Origin: Diatrype stigma | Taxonomy: Eukaryota; Ascomycota; Sordariomycetes; Xylariales; Diatrypaceae | DNA: 64,000 nucleotides | Reading direction: 5' to 3' | Assembly (NCBI GenBank): GCA_022225965.2 | Contig: JAKJXP020000073.1 | Span: forward strand, 181,872-245,871 | Part shown: piece after piece, positions 48,801 through 62,389 of the stretch | Layout of the letters: every line of letters starts with the position of its first letter | Numbering within the stretch: position 1 is the first letter of the stretch | Translations under genes and position numbers: made by a program | The notes under the pieces: model-generated | Told to the model about the DNA's origin: nothing | The model's input: the letters and a program-made list of their open reading frames with translations, nothing else | Databases searched by the model: none

Positions 48801-51416
48801 GCTGCTGGCCTTGGTTGGTGTATGCACTCGTCGCGTAGCAAGCAGCCTTTTCGGTATATTCCCTCATCAGCTTCAGGTCATCACCGGATCTATGCCAGGT
48901 GGGTTGAAACACCGTCCCAACATACATACAATGGACATAACCAGCAGGTGGGCGGTCCTACCACCTATACCGATGTATGCATGACATGTCCCATCTTAAT
49001 TATCATTCTGACAGTTCTGTTTGCCCTGCTGGGCCGGCCCCGCTACCTGCTGCAGCATCCCGGTCGCTCTCGTTTTGTATACGTACGCAGCCATGGGATC
49101 TGAGCAAGGAATGTCGACGATAGAGTCAGTATTGGGCTGTCAGATCCTACCTACCGGCCTGCCTACATATATAACGCCCCCCCAGGCGTAGTATATATCG
49201 TATATCGTATGTGTCTAGGTACAAGCATGCACACGAGCATACGATACGGTCGTTGCATTTCTATAGGTATAACATAATCCAATGCGGTCCACGGCTTTCA
49301 GACAAGGTCAGGTTCAAGCAAGAATGGAGTCGGTGACGACGTTCCCAGTAAAGGTGGCTTGCGGCTCTCTATAATTCTAGAAATTATAAGCTAGGTTGCA
49401 CGGTGCGTACCTGGACGACCCTGCACATCCGAATTATCCCCTTTTCGGCAAATCTGCCCACAGGCAAGACATCAGAAACTTGGTCCGCGTGATGACAGGC
49501 GTGGCCCTCCGGAGAGACTCCTTTTGTGTTGCACCGCGGCGGTACTCGGTAGCCTATCACGGCGAAGCACCGCTACAATCCGCGCATTTCTACGTCTCAA
49601 ACGGCTAGCCGCCCACCACTCAGGGCAAGCACTTACTACATAATATGACGAAAGATCCGCAAGGCATTACGCCAATGGGGAGATGCTATCAATAACCATG
49701 ATGTGGCGGATGATCTTCGAAGCCATCCCGCCCGCAGCGCTAGGAGGAGGCCGCGGCGTGTTGGGAATGGGTAGCCAACGAGCGAGCATCGTTATCGATA
49801 CGCCCCGGGAGCTTCAGCCGCCTGGCATGGCACACATGATCTACATAGGATGTCTAGCAACCTACCTAGCAGAAAGCAAGGGTGGGATAAGATGGGACGA
49901 GGTGCTACGTGGCTTGATATCCATCGCGGGGTCGCATTGGGAAGGATTCAGGAGAGAGCACTTCTCCTCGTCCCTAGCTCTCTGTGCACTGCCGTGAACG
50001 GACGACCACTGGAATGATACAGGAGGCTCGTGGCAGGTCGAAGGAAGCAACGCGACTCAGTTGAGCAGTAATGCAATTGCATCGGAATTTAAGAGTTGGT
50101 GAAACCGGAGTTGGGAAATCTGGACTTTTGAAAATAAATTAAAAAAGAGACCCGGGCCCGACGCGATAATCCATCGTCAGATATAGCGCCCTGCAGCCGG
50201 CTAGTTTGGGGAGTTGAGATTACTACATAGTTATACGTACGGAGCGAATAGACAACTAGGTAATAGTCAAGTGTATACTGGCTGTATACTGGCTGACCAC
50301 AGACATTAGGTACCTACATAGTGTAAATATGCACATCGTAGAAATATGTAGGATGCAAGATGCAAGGGCGTGGTGGTCTCCAGAGGCTCTCGAAGGTTGC
50401 CATCATGACCGGTCTGAGCTGCCGTTGTCGCGTGGCTGGCCGGCATTGTACCTTTGTCCCTCTGTGCGGCACGAGAATTCCCTTCCGCCAGGCTGCCAGG
50501 CTGCCAGGATGTTCCCTGGCTTGGCTACCTAATTTGCCTACATAGTCAGAGACCCGGTCGACCGCTGATCAGACATGAGGTTCTGACATGCTATACTTAG
50601 CCTCTACGCAAGTAGGTGAAATGCGCATGTCGTGGGATGTGGGATAGGCGTCCAGACAGCGGCTCACTGGCTCGCTGGCTAGCCTGCCAATTTGGGTAGC
50701 CAGCTCGCTTGGTAGTTCTTACATGGTGAGATGGGATGGGGGGAAGTGCATTTAGTAAAACGGGAGCTAGGAAAAGGGTTCTGCATGTCATTACGTAGTC
50801 TGGTATTATGAGGCAGAGGTAAAAAGGGTAAAAGGGGTGGTGGTAATGTCTATAGAAACGGAGACTATAGCTACCTAGGTACTTGGTCAATGCCTCGTAC
50901 ACAGTAGAGCAAACCCGCTCAAATAGCCGTGCCACACCGGCGCCTGACCGAGATCATACGAATCAGACTCCAACGGTCTTACGACAGGTTCTTGGGTCAG
51001 TATAAAATTCGTCTTGCATATCGTACTATTTATTGTCATTACGGAGGTATAATTGGCTGCCTCGGCAATACCAAGGTACCAAGGCAGACAGATCGTTTAT
51101 TAGGCCGCCCCGCTCCCCTCGCCGAGGCCCTATAAAGGGCTGCGAAGACCGTTTTACGCCACATCTGGAGTGCCCCCCCGATACTACTGTATATTCTCAG
51201 CTACCGGCGGAGGACCAGAACCAAGTGCCGGGGACTCGCTCGTCGGAGTTGGTTGACCACGGATTTTAAAAGGGGGTACTGGGGTACCTCATACCAGGCA
51301 TCTCATATAGGTGAAATGCTTGTAGATTATACGCACCCATCATGGTGTTAATCCGTGGCGCCCGCCCGGCAGTAATAACCAGCAACACGGAATACGGCGC
51401 CCCTTTTTTGTATTAC

Positions 51417-51463
51417 TATGTATGTATGTATGTATGTATGTATGTATGTAGGCGCGCGCGCGC
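51417..51463. repeat. (TATG)n tract followed by alternating GC
   Basis: About eight TATG units, then roughly 12 bases of alternating G and C. Alternating purine-pyrimidine sequence of this kind can adopt Z-DNA. Confidence 0.92.
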
Positions 51464-52113
51464 ACGATGGACTCATAGGCGAATGGCTATCAATTTGACA
51501 CCTGATCTCCACACACGCCGTGGATATCTCACGCGGTTTTCGCAATATCTCAACTTTAGACGCACACGTAACGCACGTATCGACGTATCGGCGTATGGAG
51601 GTTCCTGGTTAGGTATAGGATAGACTGTCATCGTACAACGTCGACAATCTGTCGCACTAAATCCGGGGAATCATGTTGATCCCGTCGATCATTCGCGTCT
51701 GAGAGGGTGCGGCACGGTACTTCGTACATTGAGGAAATAAAGAGAGACGAGCGAGTGGACCTGGTTATAGTATGACGTACGGCAACGCAGAAGCAGCCTA
51801 TCGACTACCGAACTACAGTATGTATGCTACCTAGGTATTATCTCCCGTGCCCCTTCGGCCCCTTGACCCAAAGCGAGGGCGAATCATTAATTATTGATGA
51901 CATGACTAGGCACGACATCAGGATGTGATGTGGGCGAATAAAAGCAAAAAGTCTGCAGCGCCACAGACCGTTGCGGCCGAAGGAACGGGGCGAAGAAAGA
52001 AAGACATGCCATGCCATGCGGCACATCATTTCTGGGCTCGTTCGGCAGGCTGGCAGTGGCACGCTGGGAGAGGAAGCCTGGCGCCTGGTGTCTGGCAGCC
52101 TGGGCTCAAGAAG

Positions 52114-52236
<123 letters not shown>

Positions 52237-55200
52237 GAAGCCCGAAATTCGGTACATACCAATAGTCACCTACAGTAGCAAGCCCTAGGTACTCGAGGTC
52301 CTCCCTCAGGCTCACGCACCCGGGCACCGCACAACTTCCGAGTCGAGCTAGCGTCATTCCCGAGACGGCTTAAATAAGCGAGGGCGGGTCAGGGCTGGCA
52401 TGGGCTGGTTGGGGACCGCCCAGGGATCTTTCTTAGACTAGAATCTGGGTGGGGATTTTATAGCGACGGTATATGGTAAATTGGCCCAGGAGCGCAGGAG
52501 CGCACGTGCGCAGGCCCTGAAGGACCCTGGGATGTCGGTACTTACTATGGTATGTGTCTTGTCCGGTGAGCAGGTCGTGAGAACTGGTAGTTACACAGGT
52601 CTCTAGTTACACATGTATGCATAGGAGTGAGGCAGCTCAGGGTTCGTCCAGGGTGAGCAAGCAGCTTTGAAGGCGAGACGGAGCCGGAGTTGAGTCGATG
52701 CCTCTCGGCCGACCAAGGGAACGGGTGCCGAATACACGGGGCCCTCGTCCTTGTCTAGCTCCCATCGCTTGATAGTCTACCTCGTAGTCTCAAAACTTAA
52801 CGGACTCGTGGACCCCAAATCACTCTACTACGATGTATGTACACAGTACCCTCTTGATTTAATCAGCACACCATCCATAACCATTGATGCTATCATGTAT
52901 GTATGTACTTGTATGTACTTGTATGTACTAGTTGTTGCGGCTGTGGCAGCACAGGTGGCTTTCGCTAAAAAGAAAAAGAGCAACTAACAGCGCAACTAAC
53001 AACCTGGAAGTACGTACCGCAGGCGAGCTGAGCTGGTGGAAAGTTGGGAACTAGTGGGGATCGGCTCGAGCTGAACCAGCTTGCCTCCCAGCTCTCGCCT
53101 AGTGTAGCCGTGGCCCAGCAGGTGAATGGCTTAGACGGCCTAGATCTTTCCCTTAATTACTATAAAGAGAATTAACGTCCTGTTATAGTTTAGACCTCCC
53201 AGATTCATACCTGTGTGCATATATGCCGACATGCCTAGCAGCTATAGGTGCTTGTACCTAAGTACATACATACATGCGCCCTGATGCACTGTTGTGGCAT
53301 GCACATGTGGGCGACAACGTTTCGTTTTCAGGTGAGCTCGCACCGGCAGAGGACGGACATGCGGTCTTGCGGTAGTTATCATGATTTGGGTAACTGCGTA
53401 CGAGACGGAGACGTAGCTAAAAAGTTGTAAGCCCCAATACCTCGTAAAAAGCCAACCGAACCACCTGAGTCATCCTGAGCCCCAGCTCCTGACAGCTTGG
53501 ACGATCAATAACATTGAAGGTATACGGTAGATTCCATTGGCCATCTTGGCCATCTTCTCTCCACATTGTGTTCGAGTAACCTCCGTCCCCCCCTCCGAGG
53601 CCTGAGACTTGCAGATGGCACCATGGCAGTCAGCCAGTCAACCCCCCAGCCGCTGGATCTTGCTCACAACCTTGCGCTACGGGCTGATCTAGCTGTTTTC
53701 GGCTACATAACGCGGTTACCAAACCAAGGAAGGCACATCCACAGCGTCGGGATGCACTACGAAAGCACTCATAATATAGCCAAAACGTAACCATATTATG
53801 TTCGTTCATAGCGCTCGCTCTCTGTACCCCCGAGTTGCACGTGTATGCATGTGATTCTTGCCAAATTGCCTATTCTGGCCGATATGACAAGATCGCGGAA
53901 CTGTCCATCGTAGTTATTGATACCTGGTAAGATATGATATACGTACATAGTATGTCTCCAAGGGGGCCATCTCCAAGTCCGACACTATGGCCTTATGAGG
54001 TGAGGCCCCAGGCTTGGACAAACATCACGGCGTAAGATTCACGGGCTGGGGGACCACAACTGGATCTTGATAACCGCCTTACTAATCACATAGTAGATGC
54101 ACCGGGCGTGGGTGATAGTCAGATCATTGGGACCACGAGACGAAAGCCGAAGGAAGCATGGGAGCCTTGCATCCATCTAGCCCGCTCGAAAATACAGACA
54201 GACCATATGGGCCATATGGGCCATACGGACTATATGAAGTATATCAGATATACCGGCATATCTACTCCGGCCTTGAATGGAAGAATACGATCTACGCAAT
54301 TACCTAAACCTGTGGATGTAGCTAAGCTACGGCTTTTGAAAAACGACCGGCCTCTCGAGTCTTGTATTGTTGATAGATAGTCTCATGCGCCTGCCTACGT
54401 AGACATAGATACTAGTATGATTCGCTTTCGCTTCTGAAGGTTCGCAAATGTTAGCGCAGCTCTTAGTTCTCCTTGCCGTCGTCTGAACTATGTATGGCAC
54501 TATTGTCTGCCGGGCTGGGCGCCCAGAACATACATTCGGTATATGTGCCGTTGTCTGAAGCTACTGAAGCTAGGCAGTGAAGCTACACGGTTGGCTTATG
54601 GCATTTGTCCGGAGGTCAAGTGTCGTTTATGTCGAGTACTACGTACATAAAGCCCCTGTTTGATTTACATGCACATGCAGCTGCACGTGGGTTGTATACT
54701 GTACATCCATGATGCATCTGTGGATGCTGCCTAGGCACAGGCAGATGCTACTGCTACCGCATCGTGTAATCTACGACTGGTAGCAGTCTCGGATTCGTGC
54801 CATCTCGCAGTGCAGTCGGGGGTTGCACAAGGCGTCTAATACGCCACCATGTTCAAATGTTCAACGTTGTTGTGACTTCTGTGCCTGCCTGCTGAACCTA
54901 ACACCTGTATGTACATACGTACCTACTCAAGCATATTGCCATCCGTAAGCGCGCGCTGAAGCTTCATAAGATTACTGATACGGTAATTATAGTAATTATG
55001 CCTACGCAGTCTTCACCTACGTACCTACATACCTACATACCTACATATCTACATATATGTACATACCTGCCTACCGCCTAACCAATACCCAGTCTGCCAG
55101 TCTCTGCAGCCAGTTCCAAGCGGGCAGTATGTATATTTCCGGTATATCTCACAGCAATACAAGGCCCAATGCAGCACTCCCACGGCCGTCGTAGCCCAGG

Positions 55201-56903
55201 CAGCTTACCCCATGTGTGGGGCCGACACGGCGACACCTGGATGCTGCGTGGGTACGGGTCTGCGGGTCCACGGGTATGGGTTTCCCTCAGGTGTACGAAG
55301 CACATACAACCCACCTGGGCACCTACCCACCTACAGTACCTAGGTAGTTTAGCCCTACTCGACGAAGTACTTACCCAGACCTCGCTAGCCCCTCGCGCCA
55401 ATTGATCGCTTTAACGATTCATCATCATTGACATACCTTGGGCTATCCGACCTATCTGACCTAGCAGCAGTTTCTGACCTAGCAGTTTTCTCTCCCGCCC
55501 ACTCTGACCGTCCGTCGACCGTACGAGACACCACCGGACAATCTCATATCGCCTCGCCTGTTGATCCCAAATCGCTGAACCGCACGCATACATGCGTAGT
55601 CTTGCCTTCGCTAACCGGTTCTATGGGCCAGTCCGCAAGTATTCTATGGACGTCTGCATGCACATACATCATGGATATCCATGTACATAAGTGCTAGGTA
55701 GAGAGTTATCGAGTTATAGAGTAGAGAGTTGTGGACGGCCGTCTGGTCCTGCCTGCTTCCTGCTACCGAAGTTCCCATCACCCCGGTGCCTGACCCCTGG
55801 CAGCGTTCCCATCATATCCATGGCTTGCACGTTTCTCATTCTGCAGCCAGGCAGCCCATGTACCGAACGGGCATGTACTTTTGCTAGGGCTGTTCTCAGC
55901 TTTCCACGGCTGGTTCATTCCCAACTCGGGTCGGGTCAGGGTCCAGTCCAGCAAATATCTCTCTTTACCATAGTGTTATGAATCTTATCCAGTTTATGCT
56001 CTGACTCTGGCCCTGTGGCCCTGTGGCCCTGTAGCCCTCGAGCCTCTAGGTAACCCTCTAGCCCTCTAGCCCTCCAGCCCTCGTAAGTCCGCCGTCTCGT
56101 CCCCACCACCGTACTACCGCGTATTCATTGGAGTGTATTATTCGTGACCTCGAGCCCCATGTGTGCTCCGCTCTATGAGCCAAGGTCCATACTCCATGCC
56201 GTTGGTGCCGGAACCACTATTCTAACCCCGATCTTGGGTGCCCCGGGTGAGGATCTCCAGCATGTACGTACTTATGTAAATGTAAGTAGGTACCTACAAG
56301 GGTTGCTCCCGCTTCTGGGTGGTAGATCGTAGGTCGTGGGTAGTAGGGATTCGGCGGAGGCGTTGTCGAAGCCGAGCCACAGCACTTGAGGTCCGCGGGT
56401 ATGTATCTGGCTGTAAATCTGGCTGTAACTCAAGTCTCATCGTCTACTACACTTCGTACTTCTTGTTCCTTGTCCTTCTTTACCCAGACTTCAAACCATC
56501 TATCTATCTACCCATCTTCGAACATTCGGACATTAACACGCTCCACTCGGTAAACTCTTGGTAAGAAGAAAAGAAGACTCATCGACCCTTCTGCTTCAAG
56601 GTGTCACACTCGGGAAAGTCCATCTAAGCGCTTATCAGCAGCCAATTACCTGGGACCAGGCCACTCACTCAACCTTTACTCATAATCCTACCACTCCGAG
56701 CATTTGCTGGCGAGTTAGGCGGCAGAGCGTTGCTTTAGCCGATGGATATCTAGAAGTCACTAGCTAGAAAGTGCTATTCTTGACAAGCCTATGCTGCTCG
56801 GGTCCTAACCGTTAGGCTTCGTGTAACACATCTCAGCATCCTTCAGTCTGACCTCGGCTGCTTTTACACAACAGAAACGAGCCGAGTTGTAAAATCTGCT
56901 TCA

Positions 56904-58570
56904 ATGGGGACATATTCTGGACTAGGATTACATCGACCGTCGGCTCTCCCAGACACTCCTCCTCCGGAACTTGTGAGCCCAAGTTCATCTACCTATTCAT
57001 CTAACATATCCGAAGCCCGATCTTGGAGCACCGCGGCGCCTATATCTCCTCCCATGTCCAGCTATGATCCTACCACCAAGGCTGGCGCGCCGGCAGGGCC
57101 CGGGTCAGAAGAGAGCCAAGTGCGGAGGGAAGCCCACAGCAGCAGCAGCGCATCTCGTCAACAGCTGCCGTCGTTAAGCAGTCTATTTGGGCCGCCGAGT
57201 CAGATGCCTCCTCAGCCTCAGCGCTCTCCCTTCTCAGAGCGACCTAGCCCGGCTTTTGGACTTGGACTGCACTCCCCGTTCGACCGGCCACACTCTGCCT
57301 CCGGCAGCTCAGAGCGGACTTATTCGAATTCTTATTTCCCGAACATATCGCCTTCCACTCAGCCGCGAGTCGTCTACGAACCGAAACTTGATCGCGAGAG
57401 GCCTTTAGCACCGGCTCGGTCCCTTCAGTTCCCGGGACCGCTCTCGCCTCCCACCCGCGACTTCGAACCGGCTTCTCAGGGGCTCCGGAACGAGTCCGTT
57501 TCTAGCGGAAGGTGGTCGCAGTCGAGCCGTTCGGAGCCGAGAGGCTCAGATTATGCACTCTGCAGTCAGGAGCCCACTCGCCCGTTCCGTCCTATTAGCG
57601 ACCGGCCCCAGCTTCCTCCTTTCGGCCACAAGTTAGATTTCGAGACGAGTTTTGGCTCCCGGGAGCAGAGTCAAATCCAGCCGTCCCTCCCGACGCAGCC
57701 TCAAGGTTCCTCCGCACCAGCTTCGCTAGACGGGGCCCCCGTTAAGGATGGGCTAGGGCCCAAGATTTGGACGGGCACTCACTTTCTGCCCCGATTTGTG
57801 CGACAGGCGGAGGTCCCTGGCGAAGGGATGTGCTATTTCTACGATGATGGTACTCACTGCAAAACTGTCATAGACGGGGAACCCGTCAACGCCCATTGGG
57901 GGGTTACGAAGGCCGGCAAGCCGAGGAAACGGCTGGCGATTGTAAGTCGGGCTTTGCCCTCAGATCAGAAACCTTGGGGATGACCCGTACTCATCAGATG
58001 ATGTTAGGCTTGCTTGACCTGCCGCGAAAAGAAGATCAAGTGCGATCCGGATTTCCCCCGCTGCGTCCAGTGCGAGAAGTTTGGCAGAGTCTGCAAGTTT
58101 AAGAACGCGTAAGTCATGAAAGAAGTGAGTGGGATATACTAAGACGTGATACTGATATCCGATTTAGTCCCCGTGGAGGCCACAACACCTCCCCGATACT
58201 TTCACCATCAGAACCTGAAGTTTCAAGGCAAATAGTACCACAAAGCAGAGCAGGAGAGCAGAGTAGGCCAAGAAGCACCTCGAGTGCGTCATCGGTCTCC
58301 CCCCGAACAACGTCACTCAAGCGGCGACCGTCTACAGAACTACCCGGGCTCCCTCTGAAGCGGATAAGGGATTTGTACGACCCGTATCCCCCTGTCGCAA
58401 GCCGACCGGGACCCTTATCTAGCGCGAGCGAAGGGGCACCGAACGGTCTTTCTTCATGGCAGCCTCGTGAGCCGCCTCGCGAGCCGCCTCGGCTGCATGA
58501 AGATATCCTATGCCGAACCTGGCGATCCGATCCGTACGTCTTCCACGCTCGAACCCCAATAGTTTTGTGA
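56904..58570 (+). CDS. Zn2Cys6 transcription regulator, apparently without middle homology domain
   Basis: Fungal binuclear zinc cluster protein, presumably nuclear and DNA-binding. Three exons: 56904-57941, 58008-58108 and 58168-58570; both introns (66 and 59 bases) are GT-AG and in phase, giving 513 residues. Residues 1-260 are disordered and S/P-rich. A compact segment GTHFLPRFVRQAEVPGEG then CYFYDDGTHCKTVIDGE (about 290-322) and HWGVTKAGKPRKRLAI lead directly into the zinc cluster ACLTCREKKIKCDPDFPRC (Cys348, 351, 358, 365, 368, 375). The cluster near the middle, not the N-terminus, is unusual but typical of this fungal subgroup as I recall it. The C-terminal part is short and ends after HEDILCRTWRSDPYV at a stop, where related proteins would begin a long regulatory domain. 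It may be truncated or the rest frameshifted. Confidence 0.88.
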
Positions 58571-59594
58571 AGAAAGTCCCTCTCGGCCGTAATGGGAACC
58601 GCTGGCTGCCCGGGGGACATTCTGAAAACTGGATTAAAAAATAGCTGGCAACATCGCTTACACGCCTCTAGAAGACCACACGCCCTATGACGCTTAACCG
58701 CCAACCGTTACCCATCAGCCAGTTTATGCACCGTCCCAGCCACTCCGTACTAAAGCCATCCTGCGGCCCTTGGTGCACTCGGTAGGCTTCACCTGAATTC
58801 TACTCGGAGCCAAGCAGCCTGTTGCAAGGGGAATATATTTCGAAGCAGCGAGGTATCGAAGCAAATGGGCGACTATGCACGCAACTCGAAGTCCAGTTAT
58901 GTCTGCCAAAAAAGGGGACAGCGAGATACTTCCACCGATCGCCGACAGAAACTCGAAGGCCGAATTGCCCAAATCGAACAATCGCAACACTGCATACGTC
59001 GAAAGGGGCAGGTTGACCAGGGTCACTAGAGACGGAAAGCTTCTGGTTTCAAGATTTGGTCAGAATCGGACTGCGAGTCAATTCGCGATCCTGCATCTTG
59101 GGGCCTACATCACAGTTGGGACGGCAATGAAGACAGCGACTACGGTATCGGATCTGAATGATGCCGCCCACTGCATTTCGGAACTGCAAAGGATCATTCA
59201 TGACTCCAGGCCATGAATGCCGGGATTAGAGAGGCCAAGAGGAGGGACTCGGGGTCCATATGGTCTTGTTGCCATACGGCGAACACTTCCCCATCGCCCC
59301 CCTTTCCTAACTGGCGCCCCACTTTGAACTTGCGGATGCTCGGTTCGAAAATCTTGAACCAGCCGACATTGGAAAACGAAAATCTGCATTGGCGATATCT
59401 TTTCTTTGATATCCTGCCTATCTAAGACGGGGCCGGGTGTAGTGAACCTTAGGGCACACGCCCAGGACATTTCTAAACTCCCCCACCAGTTGAAGTGCAT
59501 ACCACAATATATGTGGTGGCCTCTACTCCAACCTCACCCATCACGACTCCCTCATCTTTCAATGGCTGGACTATGGCAGCCTTACTCATTTGAT

Positions 59595-59598
<4 letters not shown>

Positions 59599-59632
<34 letters not shown>
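59599..59632. repeat. poly-T run of 34, with poly-G nearby
   Basis: Thirty-four T in a row, followed 50 bases later by about 15 G (near 59683-59697). It could be a poly-A tail of a minus-strand retroposed copy, but no clean target duplication was found. Confidence 0.9.
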
Positions 59633-61168
59633 CTTTACGAAAGCATTCGCGTTGGCGTTTTTTTGGCATTACGGGCAAAATAGGGGGGGGGGGGGGGGTG
59701 GTGGTGTTCTTCGGAGATATTCCTAAAGCATCAGCAGCCAGGACGGATTACTACTACGGGATTTTCCGCATTGTCCTTTTTTTCAGGCGACGCCTTGCAC
59801 GGCCGCAACTCGCTTGTGCCTGCGCTTCCTTTTGCCTTTATTACCTTTCTTCCCTGTAAATCTTTTGCAATACCCTGTACATTACGGTACTGAACCATGT
59901 TTTTTGACTTGCCTGTTTGCTGTACATACATTATTTCACATTTGTATCTATATCTTATTTCAGCATTTACGTATATACATTTTTTTTTCGCTTCTTGCTG
60001 TATTTAGAAAGCCATCATCATCATCATAGAGGGGACGATCGAGGAACATGGGAGAATAGGGGCGACAGTGAGGTTGAGGTTGGGGGCATTGTCTGCGGGT
60101 GCGTGCCGGGCATCTCTTGTCTAGGCAGCGCTTGCTTGCCCCTTTCCTTTCCCCACATGGCAGGGCCAATAACCAGGGTTAGTTGGTCTGCCCATCCAGT
60201 CCAAATAGCTAGACGAAACCAGTCATCGAATTTTCCAAAGCCAACAAGCAGTATCTCTTGAATGTGACCAAGCCCTTCCTGCCCCAAGAGAGGGGGGGGG
60301 TGATATTAATAGCCGCTGCGTTGGCAGTCGTGCATACAGGATGCTAGATGGTGCGTTGCATGTTATGTCTCGTTTGGAACTGGCCACCTGACGTTCGTTT
60401 CCTTGGTGGCGGCTGTGGAGTGCGTGTGTCTATGTGTGTGGCTTCGGAGCTATCCGCCTGCGCGCGCGTGTGTCTGTGTGTGTGCGCTCGCGCGCATGCC
60501 AAGTTGATACCTAGGCAAGGATACACGGGAGGGAATAACGACTTAATTAACCCGCATGGCTATAATGCCGAATCCTAACTAGACGAGACATACAGATATT
60601 TAGGCGCGGGCTACCTCACTCACTCATGCCGAGACGCCAAATCCTTCTATGCTACACAGCCAACATATAACATGGCATGACTTGCTGACTTTGCATACAT
60701 AGTTACACACACCTCTACTCCCCACGGTTGCTATCTACATAAAGAGACCGCAGCGCAAAGCTAGCCCTCTGCCTTCCTGTTCATTTATGATTGGTCTGAT
60801 CATTGGCACAAGTCTTCGTATAGACGGAAGAGCCCGGCCGACCGTCTGCCCATTCGCCTCTCCTTTGGAGAACTCAACAGCAAAGCAAGCAAGCACATCC
60901 AACAACTACTTACCTAACCTCACTCAGCAGCCCTGATGTGCTGATGTGACGTAGGTAAGATATCTGAGTGGATGGATAGATAGATAGACCACCAAAGACG
61001 GGCCGTACTGCTGGTGATAGTGGTGGCGGCGGCACTTTTGATGGTGTACCGCCTGCCTGCTCGCCTGCTTGCCAGCTTTGTAATAATATACCTACTTCAC
61101 CCCGTGCTGACGTCTTGTTCCACTTGCTGTTCGTTATATCATGCCACGTGGTGTCGTGTAAGGCGGAG

Positions 61169-61170
<2 letters not shown>

Positions 61171-61207
<37 letters not shown>
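61171..61207. repeat. (GT)n microsatellite
   Basis: Eighteen uninterrupted GT units. Confidence 0.95.
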
Positions 61208-61208
<1 letters not shown>

Positions 61209-62389
61209 TAGGGAAAGGGGTGAGGGCGGGTGAAGCGCCAAACGAATGTGCAATTCACCGGTACTATCAAACCATTACTTTTTACGAAACAAATACCCAG
61301 TAACGCTTTCTTGTCCATCCAACCAAATCAGTCTCATGATTCTGCGCCAAGGTAGGTAGGTATTTGCCTACCTACTCCTTTTCCTACCCCCCCCCCCCCA
61401 CTACTCAACTACGCCACCATCCACTACCACCATTGCATTACCAGAAGCAGCATGGAAGTATAGAAACGTTAGAAGCGTAAAAGCGTGGCAGCGTAGCATT
61501 CACCCCCCGTCACCCATCACCGTCCTTTCAGCTTCTACTACACATGTGGGATAAGAGACGGGGGGGTAGGCGGAAGGGTGGTAAAAGGGGTGTGGGGACG
61601 GATGGGATGAGATGTAAGTGGGTAGATTGCCATAATGTGAGATGTAGATAGGCGGGTAGGCAGGGCAGCTAGGTAAGGCTCGCTCTCCTATGCAAATTCC
61701 TAGGTGTATCTACATGGCAAGGTAAGGCAGTCATAGTAAGCATGCACATGCACATGCAGTGCAGTGCAAGTGGGATGGATAGGCAGGGATGAGGTGAGAA
61801 GGCTGATTGATAGGTGAACAGGCAGTGTTCAGGCTGAATCTACCTTCTGCATCTCGGGCCTGGCCTCTGCTCCAGCTCTAGCTACAGCTTCAACGCTGAC
61901 TTATTAGCTTCAGCTCCTTCTTATTCTTGTCGCCGCCGCCGTCACTTCCTGTCTACTGCTGTGCTTTGCTGTGCTGCGCTGTGCCGTGCTATGCCGCGGA
62001 GGCATGCCGATAAGGAATCTGGCCTGGTACACACCTACCTACCTACCTACCAAGGCTTCTTTCGTCAAGCTGAAGCTGTGGTAGTTATGTTGTGGTATAT
62101 GCCTCCCGGGGCGTCAGCTCTAAGCAGGCTGGTCAGCTGAGCTGAGGAGCTGAGCCGGGCCAACAACCACAATTACATATATGGATTTCCCCTAGTTACG
62201 TATGTAGCCATTCTTCTCTGCTTCTTCTGTTACTCTCCAACTCTTATCCGAAAACCACCCCCTCCTACTCCCAGCCACATAGCCATACAGTTGTCAGTCC
62301 ATCTCTAGCGAGTCCGTAGGTTGGTTGGTAGGTTACGAGGCCCGAGAGTGGTGACTGTGCCAAAACCCCAAAATGCGTTTTTTTTTTAT

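Larger units (their letters stand above)
58571..62389. other. gene-poor region downstream of the zinc-cluster gene
   Basis: A frame at 58875-59216 (113 residues) is the best remaining coding candidate here, but it has no recognised features and could be a decayed end of the regulator. A 34-base T-run, a 15-base G-run, a GT microsatellite and C-runs follow. No RNA gene was seen. Confidence 0.45.
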
